From Myxococcus stipitatus (lineage in GTDB: Bacteria; Myxococcota; Myxococcia; Myxococcales; Myxococcaceae), in NCBI RefSeq assembly GCF_038561935.1, contig NZ_CP102770.1:4464001-4528000 (forward strand): DNA of 64,000 bases. The letters are read 5' to 3'. The translations under genes and the position numbers were made by a program. The notes under the pieces were generated by a model. The model saw only the letters and a program-made list of their open reading frames with translations, was not told where the DNA came from and did not search any database. Each line of letters opens with the position of its first letter. Within the stretch, counting starts at the first letter, position 1. This document shows, one piece after another, positions 1 to 12,000 of the stretch.

Positions 1-3000
1 CGAGCTGCGTGGCGAGGAGCGAGTGGCCCCCCATCTCGAAGAAGTTCGTGCTGACGCCGACTCGCGGCACGCCGAGCACCTGCGCGAAGAGGCCCGCGAG
101 CAACGACTCGGTGAGCGTGCGCGCCTCGAACGAGGACGCGTCCTCGATGAGCACGGACTGCTCGGGCACGGGCAGGGCCTTGCGGTCCACCTTGCCGTTG
201 ATCGTGAGGGGCAGGGCCTCCAGCACCTTCCACGCGGTGGGGACCATGGCGTCGGGCAGCCGCTTCGCGAGGAAGACTCGCAGCGTCGCGGGCTCCAGCG
301 ACGCGGGGGCGACGACATAACCCACCAGCCGCTTGTCTCCGGGCCGGTCCTCGCGGACGAGCACCACGGCCTCGCGCACCTCGGGATGCGCGAGCAGGGC
401 GGACTCGATCTCCGCCAGCTCGATGCGCAGACCGCGCACCTTCACCTGGGCATCCGCGCGGCCCAGGAACTCGAGCAGGCCGTCGTGGCGCCAGCGGACC
501 TGGTCACCCGTGCGGTACAGCCGGGCCCCAGGCACGGAGGAGAACGCATCCGGCACGAAGCGCTCGGCCGTCATCGCGGGCTGACCCGTGTAGCCTCGGG
601 CCACGCCTTCGCCACCGATGAACAGCTCACCGGTGACCCCCACGGGCACCACGTGGCCGTGCTCATCCAGCACGTACACCTGGGTGTCGCCAATGGGGCG
701 ACCGATGGGCGCGGTGGCTCCCTCGATGGTGCCCTCCACCGTCCACGACGTGGCGTCGACGGTGGTCTCGGTCGGGCCGTAGCAGTTGACCAGACGCGTG
801 GCGGGCCACTCGCCTCGGATGCGGTGCGCCAGGTTCGCCGGCAGCGCCTCACCACCGGACACCAGCACGCGCAGGCCCAAGGGGCGCTCGGACCGCGCGG
901 CCTCCACGAACAGGCTGAGCTGCGAGGGCACGAACTGGAGCACCGTCACCCGCTGCGTCTCCACCGTCGCGTGCAGGGCCTCCATGTCCAGGTCCGCCGC
1001 CGGGGGCGGGAGCACCAGCGTCGCTCCGCTGACGAGCGTGGAGACGAACTCCGGCACCACGGGGTCGAAGCCCGGCGCGGTCTTCTGGAGCACACGGTCC
1101 TGGGGGCCCAGCTCCAGGCTCGTGGTGAACCAGGCCGTGTGCCGCGCCAGCGCGCGGTGCGGCACCACGACTCCCTTGGGCCGGCCCGTCGAGCCGGACG
1201 TGAACAGCACGTAGGCCGCGTTCTCCGCGGCGAGCGTCGGCACCCGGAACTGGCTGCTCGCCACCGGATGCGTGGCCGCCACGTCCTCCAGGAGCAGGAC
1301 GCCCGATGTCCCCGCCGGCAGCGAGGCTCGGAGCTCCCGCTGCGCGAGCACCACGGCGGGAGCGGTGTCGTCCAGCATCATCGCCAGTCGCTCGGACGGC
1401 GAGGATGCATCGAGCGGAACCCAGACGCCTCCCGACGCGAGGATGCCAAGGACCCCCGCGACCAGCTCGGGCGAGCGCCGCGCGAGCAGCGCCACGCGCA
1501 CCTCGGGGCCCACGCCGCGCTGACGCAGCACCTCCGCCAGGCCGAGGGCCTTGCGCTCCAGCTCCCGGTACGTGAGCTGTCCGTCCGTCCATTCCAGCGC
1601 CACGGCGTCGGGCGAGAGGGCCGCGCGCGACTGGAACCACGAGAACACGGCGGTCTCGCGCGAGTGCGTGGAGCGGGTGTCGTTCCACTCGACCACCAGG
1701 CGGTGGCGCTCCTCGGGTGCGAGCAGCGGCAGCTCGGCGAGCGTGAGGTCCGGCGTGGACACCGCCGCCTCGAGCAGGCGCGTGAAGTGGCCCGCCATCC
1801 CCTGGAGGGTCTCCAGGTCGAACAGGTCCGTGTTGTATTCGAACGCGCCCACCAGCCCCTCGGGCGACTCCTGGAGGACGAGGGACAGCGAGTACTTCGC
1901 GATGCCCGGGTCCACGTCCGCCGGGGCCAGGGTGAGCTCCGGCAACGTCAGCGAGGGCACGGGCGTGTTCTGCAGCGCGAACATCACCTGGAACAGCGGC
2001 GAGTGGCTCAGGCTGCGCGCGGGCTGGAGCTCCTCCACCAGGTGCTCGAACGGGACATCCTGGTGCGTGAGCGCGCCGAGCGACGTCTCACGGGCCTGCT
2101 CGACCAGGGCGCGGAACGTCATGGCCCCGGACATGCGGCCGCGCAGGACCAGCGTGTTGATGAACACGCCGATGAGGCCCTCGGTCTCCGGGCGGTTGCG
2201 GCCCGCCACCGGCGTGCCCACGAGCAGGTCATCCTGGCCCGTGGAGCGGTACAGGAGGGCCTGGAACGCGGCGAGGAGCACCATGAACGGCGTGGCGTTC
2301 ATGCGCTGCCCGAGCGCCGTCACCGCGGCGGAGAGCTCCGCCGTCAGCCTCACGGGATGGCTCGCGCCCGCCTGGGTCTGCATCGCGGGCACCGGACGGT
2401 CCGTGGGCAGCGCCAACACGTGGTTCGCGCCCTCCAGCTGCGTCTTCCAGTACGTGAGCTGACGCTCCAGCTCACCCGCTGCCAGCCACTGCCGCTGCCA
2501 GGCCGCGTGGTCCGCGTACTGGACACGCAGCTCCGGCAGGGACGCGGGACGTCCCGCCTTCGCCGCCGCATACAGCTCCGCAGCCTCGCGCACCAACACG
2601 CCCGTGGACCAGCCGTCCGAGACGATGTGGTGCATCGTGAGCAGCAACACATGCAGCCGCTCGTCCAGGCGCAGCAGCATCACGCGCAGCAGCGGGCCCT
2701 GGGCGAGGTCGAACGGACGCTGGGCCTCCTCGAGCGACAGCCTGTGGGCCTCGGCCTCGCGCTGCTCGGGCGACAGCGCGGAGAGGTCCACGCGCGTGAG
2801 CTTCAGCTCGAGCGTCGGCGCGATGGCCTGTCTCGGGCTTCCATCCGCGTTGGCGGGGAAGGTCGTGCGCAGCGACTCATGCCGCTGGGCCAGGGCGCGG
2901 AAGGCATGCTCCAGCGCGGGGGCGTCGACCGCCCCCTCCAGCCGGATGGCCGCGGGGAGGTTGTAGAGCGGCGTGCCCGGCTCCAGCTGGTCCAGGAACC

Positions 3001-3010
3001 AGAGCCGCCG
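1..3010 (-). other. NRPS module 10: C-A(unknown substrate)-PCP, cut by left edge
   Basis: C about 3010-1750 (HHIVSDGWS), A about 1720-160, PCP GGHS at about 20-30; the edge cuts just after it. The A4 core is unusual (GFDPVVPEFV). Pocket from this plus VTVLQFVPS, RVLVSGGEA and VNCYGPTETTVD reads D-P-P-Q-V-G-C-V(-D). I do not recognise this code. The leading Asp is kept, so an alpha-amino acid is likely. Confidence 0.7.
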
Positions 3011-6000
3011 CTGCGCGAAGGACAGCGGGAGCTCTCCCGTCCGGGACACTGGCACGAGCTCCGGCGCCTTCGCCTTCGGAGGGCCTGCCCGCCGGAGCGC
3101 GTCGATGCGCGCGGCGAGCTTCTCCACGCTCGGCGCCTCGAACAGCTCGCGCAGGGGCACGTCCACGCCGAACGCGGCCTGGAGGCGGGACGTGGACTGC
3201 GTGGCGAGGAGCGAGTGGCCACCGAGCTCGAAGAAGTCGTCCGTGACGCCGACGCGGTCGACATGGAGGAGCTCGGCCCAGATCTCGGCGAGCTGGCGCT
3301 CGGTCTCGCTGCGCGGCGCCAGGTACTCGCGTGCGCTCGTGGAGAGCGAGGCATCCGGCGACGGGAGCGCGTTGCGGTCGAGCTTTCCATTGGGCGTGAG
3401 CGGGAGCGCGTCGAGGCGAGCGATGGCGGACGGCACCATGTGCTCGGGGAGACGGCGCTTGAGGAACTCACGGAGCGGCGTGGGGTCGAAGTCCGCCTCG
3501 TCCGTGACGACGTAGGCGACCAGTCGCTTGTCGCCAGACGACTCGACGCGGACGTTGGCGGCGGCCTCCTGTACCGAGGGGAAGGCGAGGAGCGCCGTCT
3601 CGACTTCACCGAGCTCGATGCGGAAGCCACGCAGCTTCACCTGCGAGTCGATGCGGCCGAGGAACTCGAGCGTCCCGTCCTGGAGCCAGCGGGCCTTGTC
3701 GCCGGAGAGGTACAGGCGCGAGCCCGGAGCCGTGGCGAAGGGGTTGGGGACGAAGCGCTCCGCGGAGAGGTCCGCGCGGTGGAGATAGCCTCGCGCGAGG
3801 CCAACAGAGGCAATGCAGAGCTGACCGGGAACGCCGACGGGGACCGGGCGCATCGCCTCGTCGAGGATGTAGACCTGGACGTTGTCCCAGGGCTTGCCGA
3901 TGGACGGTGACTGCCCCGGGCGCAGCGGCTCGGAGATGGACGCGCAGACGGTCGCCTCGGTGGGGCCGTACGCGTTGAGGAAGCGCACGCGCGCGCCCCA
4001 GCGCTGGATGAGCTCGGGCGAGCACGCCTCGCCCGCGGAGATGAGCGTGGTGAGCGAGGGGAAGTCCTCGGGGTTGAGCTGCGCGATGACCGAGGGCGTG
4101 AGCGTGACGGCGGAGATGGACTCGTCGCGGAGGAGGTCGCGCAGCGGCGCGCCCGGAAGGAGGCGGTCGCGAGGAGCGAGGACCAGGGTGGAGCCCGCGA
4201 GGAGCGCGCCGAAGATCTCGGCGACGGAGGCGTCGAAGGCGAAGGACGCGAACTGGAGGACGCGAGAGGTGGGCGTGAAGCCGTGCGCGCGTCCGGCGGT
4301 GAGCGCGGTGTTGGCGAAGCCGCGGTGCTGGAGGAGCGTGCCCTTGGGCGTGCCCGTAGAGCCGGACGTGTAGATGACGTAGGCGAGGTTGTCGGCGCGG
4401 GCGCCGGAGTCCGGCGCGGTGTCCGGCTGCGCGGCGATGAGGCTCGCGTCGACGTCCAGCAGGACGAGCTGCATGGCCCCCGCGGGGAGCTCGTCGGCGA
4501 TGGCCTCCGTCGTGACGAGGACGGGCGCCGCGCAGTCGCGGAGCATGAAGGAGAGCCGCTCGGCCGGGTACGAAGGATCGAGCGGGACCCAGGCTCCGCC
4601 CGCCTTGAGGATGGCGAGGATGGAGACGACCAGGTCCAGCGAGCGCTCCAGGGAGATCGCCACGGGGACCTCGGGCCTGACGCCGAGCGAGCGTAGGTGG
4701 TGCGCGAGGCGGTTGGCGCGTGCGTCGAGCTGCGCGAAGGAGAGCGACTGGCCCTCGAAGCGCAGGGCCGTGGCGTCCGGCGTGCGCGCGGCCTGGGCCT
4801 CGAAGAGGGCGTGGACGGTGGTCTCGCGCGGGAAGTCGCGCTCGCTGTTGTTCCACTCGACGAGCGCCCGCTGCTGCTCATCCCGCTGCATCAGCGGCAG
4901 CGTGGAGACGGGCGCCTCGGGACGAACGGCCGCCGCTTCGAGCACGCTGCCCAGGTGCCCGATGAGGTGCTCGATGGTCGCCGCCGAGAAGAGGTCCGTG
5001 CGGTACTCGGCCGAGCAGCTCAACCCCTCGGACGTCTCGGTGATGGAGAGCGTCAGGTCGAGCCGCGCCGTGCCCGTGGCCGCTTCCAGCAGACGGAACG
5101 TGAGGCCCGGGACCTCGAGCTCGTTGTCCGGCTGGTTCTGGAGGACCAGCTTGATCTGGAACAGCGGCGCGAAGCCGAGCCCTCGGCCGGGGTTGATGTC
5201 CTTGACCAGCTCCTCGAACGGCAGGTCCTGGTGCGCATAGGCGCCCAGCGTGTCCTGCTTCACGCGCGTGAGCAGCTCGCGGAAGGACGGGTTGCCTCCC
5301 AACCGCGCACGCAGCGCGAGCTGGTTGATGAAGAAGCCGATGAGGCCCTCCGTCTCCGCGCGGTTGCGGTTGGCGATGTCCGTTCCCAGGACGAAGTCCT
5401 CCTGCCCCGAGTACCGGGAGAGGACGACCTGGAAGCCCGCGAGCAACGCCATGAAGAGGGTGACCTCCTCCTGGCGGCACAGCGCGTGGAGTGACTCGAC
5501 CAGCGCTCGCGGCAGCATGCGGCCGGCGCGCGCGCCCTGGAAGCCCTGCGCGGAGGGACGCGGGAAGTCCGTGGGCAGGTCCAGTTGCGGCGCCGCTCCG
5601 GACAGGTACTCGCGCCACCAGGCGAGCTGTCCCTCGAGGACCTCTCCCTGGAGCCAGCCACGCTGCCATGCGGCGTAGTCCGCGTACTGCAGCGGCAGCT
5701 CGGGCAGCGAGGACGGCTGACCCGCCGCGAAGGACTCGTAGAGCGCCGTCGACTCGCGCACGAGCAGCGCCATGGACCAGCCGTCCGTCACGATGTGGTG
5801 CATCGTCAGCAGCAACACGTGATGCGTGGGCGTGACGCGCAGCAGGACGGTGCGCAGCATCGGCCCATGGACGAAGTCGAAGGGACGCTGGGCTTCCTCC
5901 CGGATGCGGCGCTGCAACTCCGCGTCGAGCTCCGCCCCCGTGAGTCCCGTCAGGTCCTCCACCGGCATCGGCACGGGCGCCGCGGGGTGGATGTGCTGGA

Positions 6001-9000
6001 CGGGGCCTTCGTGGAAGCTCGTGCGCAGCACCTCGTGGCGCCGCACCAGCTCCGTGAAGGCCTGCTGGAGCGCCGCTTCCTTCAGCGTGCCCTCGAGCTG
6101 GAGCGCCAGCGGCATGTTGAAGGTGGCGCTTCCGGGCTGGAGCTTGTCGAGGAACCAGAGGCGCTGCTGAGCGAAGGAGAGCGGCAGCGGCTTCGTCCTG
6201 TCGGCCCGGACGAACGGCGGCGGGCCCAGGGCGAGCGACGTGTCGAGCTGGGAGATGCGCTCGGCGAGGCGGGCGACGGACGGGGCCTCGAAGAGGACGC
6301 GGAGCGGGAGCTCGAGGTTGAAGGCCGCGCGGACGCGAGAGACGAGCTGCGTGGCCAGGAGTGAGTGGCCGCCGAGCTCGAAGAAGCTGTCGGAGACGGA
6401 GAGCGCGTCGAGGTGCAGGACGTCGCGGAAGAGCGCGGCGAGCTTCTCCTCCGTGGCGTTGCGGGGCGCGATGAACTCCGAGACCTCCTGTGACGGAGGC
6501 TGCGGGAGGAGCCGGCGCGCGAGCTTTCCGCTGGGAGTCAGCGGCAGGGCCTCCAGGGTGACGAACGCGGACGGCACCATGTACTCGGGCAGCCGCTGGA
6601 GGAGGTGCGCCCGGACGTCGGCGAGAGAGGGGGCCTCGGCGGCGGACGCGGGGATGAAGTAGCCGACGAGGCGCTTGAGGCCGGGGACGTCCTCTCGGAC
6701 GGTGGCCGCGGCGTCGCGGATGCCGGGAATGGAGCGCAGCGCGGCCTCGACCTCACCGAGCTCGACGCGGAAGCCGCGCAGCTTCACCTGACCATCGAGA
6801 CGGCCGAGGAACTCCACGGTGCCATCGGCCTTCCAGCGCGCGGAGTCGCCGGTGCGGTAGAGGCGCGCGCCGGGCGTGGTGCTGAACGGGTGCGGGACGA
6901 ACTTCTCAGCCGTGAGCTCGGCCCTTCCCGGGTAGCCGAGCGCCAGGTGCGCACCGCCGATGAAGAGCTCGCCGGGGACACCGATGGGCGTCGGCTGACC
7001 GAGCGCATCGAGGACGAAGAGCTGGGTGTGCGGCAGCGGTGCGCCGATGGACGGCAGCCGAGGCCAGGACGCGGGCGCCCCCTGGAGACGGAAGGCGGAG
7101 ACGACGTGCGTCTCGGAGGGACCGTACTGGTTCTCGAGGACGCAGCCCGGGAGCTTCTCGAAGAAGGCGATGAGCGCGGGGGTGACCTGGAGCTGCTCAC
7201 CCGCGGTGACGACCTCGCGCAGCGCGGTGGGCAGCGTCGCGCCGTGAGCGACGGCATCGGAGATGGCCTGGAGCGCGACGAAGGGCAGGAAGAGACGCTC
7301 GACCCGCTGGCGCCGCATGAAGTCGAGCAGGGCCGGGATGTCCTGGCGCAGTCCGCCCGTGGGCAGGACGAGGGTTCCTCCCGCCCACCACGTGGAGAAG
7401 AGCTCCTGGCAGGAGACGTCGAAGGACAGCGACGCGAACTGGAGCGTGGTGGCCTTCGGGTTCTGCGTTTGGCGCAACTGCCACGCGAGCAGGTGGCTCA
7501 GCGCGCGATGCGGCAGCGCGACGCCCTTGGGCTTGCCCGTCGAACCGGACGTGTAGATGACGTACGCGGGGGACTCGGGCGAGACGGCGACGGCGGGGGC
7601 CTGCTTGGATTGGGACGCGAGGGACCCGGCCTCTTCATCCAGGAAGAGGCACCGCGCCTGGGACGAAGGCACGGACGCCCGCAGCGACGTGTGGGAGAGG
7701 ACGACCGGCGCGACGGAGTCCTCGAGCATGAAGGCGAGGCGCTCGGCGGGGTAGTTGGGGTCGAGCGGGAGATACGACGCCCCGGCCTTGAGTGACGCGA
7801 GCACGGCGACGGCCATGTCGAGCGACTTCTCCAGGCAGATGCCGACGGACATGCCAGACGTGACGCCGAGCGTCCGCAACCTGTTCGCGAGCTGGTTCGC
7901 GCGGGCATCGAGCTGTGTGTAGGTGAGGCTGCTCACGCCATCGGTGACGGCGATGGCGTCGGGCGTGCTCCGCGCCTGTGCCTCCACGGGCACATGGAGG
8001 GGCGTCGCCGCATGCGACTGCCGCGCGGTGTTGTTCCAGTCGACGAGGAGGACCTGCCGCTCCCGCGCGCTCAGCAGTGGGAGCTGGGAGAGCGATTGGC
8101 TCGGCTCCTCGATGGCGGAGGAGAGCAGGAGCTGGAAGTGCTCCGCCATCCGCTGGGCCGAGGCGGCGTCGAAGAGGTCGGTGTTGAACTCGAGCTGCCC
8201 GTGGATGTCGTCGCCCGAATCCACCAGGAGGAGCGAGAGGTCGAACTTGGCCGTGCGGCTGTCGACGTCGAGAGGCCGGAGGACCGTCGACGTGCCGGAG
8301 GCCGTGTTCGTGCTCGGGGGGACGGACTGGAACGCGAGCAGGGCTTGGAAGATCGGCGAACGGCTGAGGTCACGCTGCGGCTGGAGCTCCTCGACGAGCT
8401 TCTCGAACGGGACGTCCTGATGCTCGTAGGCGGCGAGGGTGGTTCCACGCACCTGCGCGAGCAGCTCACGGAAGGAGATCCCCGGGGGGAGGTGGGTGCG
8501 GAGCGGGAGGGTGTTGACGAAGAAGCCGATGATTCCTTCGAGGTCGGCCTGCTGGCGATTGGCGATGGGCGAGCCGACGACGATGTCGTCCTGACCGGAG
8601 TACCGGGCCAGGAGGACGTTGAAGGAGGACAGAATCACCATGAAGGGAGTGACGCCTTCATGGAGGCAGAGCGCGCGAAGGGCTCGGGTGAGGTTGGCGC
8701 CCAGGTGCAGCGGGAGTGCCGCGCCGTGCGAGGACTGGACGGGGGGACGCGGCCTGTCGGTGGGCAGGTCCAGCGAGTGCGGCGCACCGGCGAGGTGCTG
8801 GCGCCACCAGTCGACCTGCTGGGCGAGGACATCGTCGCGGAGCCACGAGCGCTGCCACGAGGCGAAGTCCGCGTACTGGAACGGAAGCGCCGCGAGCGGC
8901 GACGGGAGGCCACGAGCGAAGGCCTCGTAGAGGGCACCGACCTCTCGTCCGAAGATGCCCGAGGACCAGGCGTCCGAGACGATGTGGTGGATGTTGAGGA

Positions 9001-12000
9001 GGAGGAAGTGCCGCTGCGGCGAGATGCGGACGAGCGTCGCGCGGAAGAGCGGAGCCTGCGTCAGGTTGAACGGACGCTGCGCCTCGATGGAGGCGAGACG
9101 GAGGGCCTCCGTGTCACGTGAGGACTCCGGGAGGTACGTCAGGTCGACGTGTGAGAGCGCCCAGTCGATCTGGTCGTGGATGACCTGGACGGGAGCACCA
9201 TCGCCACGGGAGTGGAACGACGTGCGCAGGGACTCATGGCGGTGGACGAGCTCGAGCAGCGCACGCGCGAGCGCGTCGGAGTCAAGCGGCCCCTCGACGA
9301 TGAGCGCGGAGGGGATGTTGTAGAACGGGCTGTCGGGCTGGAGCTTGTCGAGGAACCAGAGGCGCTGCTGCGCGAAGGAGAGCGGCATCTCCTCGGAGCG
9401 GGCGACGCGCGCCAAGGGCGGGAGCTGGAGGCCCGACTTCGTCAGCCGTGCCGTGTCGATGCGCTCCGCGAGGCGAGAGATGGAAGGAGCCTCGAAGAGG
9501 GCGCGGATGGGGAGCTCGACGCTGAAGGCCGAGCGGACGCGGGAGACGAGCTGAGTGGCGAGGAGTGAGTGGCCACCGAGCTCGAAGAAGCTGTCGTGGA
9601 TGCCGACGCGGTCGACCTTGAGGACGTCGGAGAAGAGCGCGGCGAGGAGGGTCTCGGACGGCGTGCGAGGAGGCGCGAACTCGCGGGAGGCCGCACGGAA
9701 GTCGGGAGCCGGGAGCGCCTTCCTGTCGACCTTACCGTTGGGCGAGAGCGGCAGGGCGGGGAGGACGACGAAGGCGGACGGCACCATGAACTCGGGCAGG
9801 TGTGCGGAGAGCGCCGTGCGCAGGGCCTGGGTGTCGATGTCGGCCGCGGCGACGAGGTAGCCGACGAGGCGGGGAGAGGAGGCATCCTCGCGGAGGACGA
9901 CGACGGAGTCGGAGACGCCTGGGAAGGCGAGGAGCGCTGCTTCGATTTCACCGAGCTCGATGCGGAAGCCGCGCAGCTTCACCTGGAAGTCGGCGCGACC
10001 GATGTACTCGATGGAGCCGTCGGGCAACCAGCGAGCGACGTCACCGGTGCGGTAGAGGCGCGCACCCGGCGTGGCCGAGAAGGCGTCCGGGATGAAGCGC
10101 TCGGCGGTGAGCGAGGGCCGGTTGAGGTAGCCGAGGCAGACCTGGATGCCGCCGATGAAGAGCTCACCGGGGACACCGACAGGGGTGGGGCGCCCCGTGT
10201 CGTCGAGGACGTGGAGCTGGGTGTTGGAGATGGGGCGGCCGATGGGGACGAAGTGGCGCGTGTCTCCTCGAGCGCAATGCCAGTGAGAGACTTCGACGGC
10301 GGCCTCGGTGGGGCCGTAGAGGTTGTGGATCTCAACGGAGGCGGGCAGGCGCGAGTGAGCGCGGCGGACGAGCTCCGAGGGGAGCGCCTCACCGCTGCAC
10401 ATCAGGCGGCGGAGAGAAGTGAGGGACTCGAGGCCCGGCTCCTCGAGGAAGACGCGGAGCATCGAGGGGACGAAGTGGATGGTGGTGATGCGCGCTTCGG
10501 CGATGAGCCGTGTGAGGTACGTGGGGTCCTGGTGTCCGCCAGGCTTCGCAAGGACGAGACGAGCGCCCGAGATGAGCGGCCAGAAGAACTCGAAGACGGA
10601 GACGTCGAAGGAGAACGGCGTCTTCTGGAGGAGGGAGTCCGAGGGCGCGAGGGAGAACTCGCGCTGCCCCCAGAGGAGCCGGTTGACGACGCTCCGGTGG
10701 GAGTTGATGGCGCCCTTGGGACGACCCGTGGAGCCGGAGGTGAAGATGACGTAGGCGGGAGCGTCAGCGCCGGCGACAAGCGGAAGGGTCTCGGCTGAGT
10801 GCGCGGCGACCGCGTCCCACTGAGTGTCGAGGCAGAGGATGTGCGCGGAGGACGAGGGCAGCACCGGGAGGAGGTGCTGGTGGGTGAGGAGGACGGGGGC
10901 CTGGGTGTCCTCGAGCATCCCGGCGAGGCGCTCGCGAGGGTACGCGGGGTCGAAGGGGACGTAGGCGGCGCCGGACTTGAGGACCGCGAGCAGTGAGACG
11001 ACGAGGTCGAGTGAGCGCTCGAGGGAGATGCCGACGAGCGAGCCCGGGCGAGCACCCAGCGCACGCAGGTGGCGGGCGAGCTGGTTGGCACGAGCATCGA
11101 GCTGCGCATACGTGAGGGAAGAGTCCTCGAAGCGAAGGGCCTCCGCGTCGGGCGTACGACGGGCCTGGGCCTCGATGAGGGAGTGCAGGCAGACGTCACG
11201 AGGGAAGGTGTCGTTGCGGCCCTGGAAGTCAGAGAGGAGCTGGAGCTTCTCCGCTTGGGCAAGCAACGGCACGTCAGACAGACGCGTGTCGGGATTCGCG
11301 GCGACGGCGGCGAGCAAGGTGCAGAGGTGCCCGCGCATCCGCTGGATGGTCTCGACGTCGAAGAGGTCGGTGTTGAAGTCGAGGGTGGCGAAAAACTGTC
11401 CCTGGGACTCGCTCATGCCGAGAGCGAGGTCGAACTTGGTGGAGGGCAGCTCGGGGGAGAGGACGTCGAGGGAGAGGCCCGGGAGCTGGAGAGAGCCTTC
11501 GGGGTTGTTCTGGAAGACGAAGAAGACTTGGAAGAGAGGAGAGCGGCTGAGGTCGCGCTGAGGCTGGAGCTCGTCGACGAGCTTCTCGAAGGGGACGTCC
11601 TGGTGCTCGTAGGCGGTGAGCGTGGTCTGCCGCACTTGAGCGAGCAGCTCGCGGAAGGAGCGGACGCCGTGGAAACGAGAGCGAAGGACGAGGGTGTTGA
11701 CGAAGAAGCCGATGAGGCCTTCGGTCTCGGAGCGGTTGCGGTTGGCGATGGGAGAGCCGACCGAGATGTCGTCCTGGCCGGAGTAGCGGGAGAGCAGGAG
11801 CTGCCACGCGGCGAGCAGGAGCATGAAGGGCGTGGCGCCGGAGTCGTGGGCGAGCCCCTTCAGGGAACGGGAGATTTCAGGAGAGAGAGAGAAGGAGAGC
11901 TGCTGCCCCCGAGAGGACTGGACGGGGGGACGCGGCCTGTCGGTGGGCAGGTCGATGGAGGGAGGAGCGCCAGCGAGCTGGTTGCGCCACCAGTCGATTT

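Noticed and set aside
23..3910. Very long plus-strand open frame (also 26423-30022 and 48734-53515)
   Set aside because: It is antisense to NRPS coding sequence carrying clear domain motifs. The translation is low-complexity Arg/Gly/Leu-rich text with no family, a common by-product of high GC.
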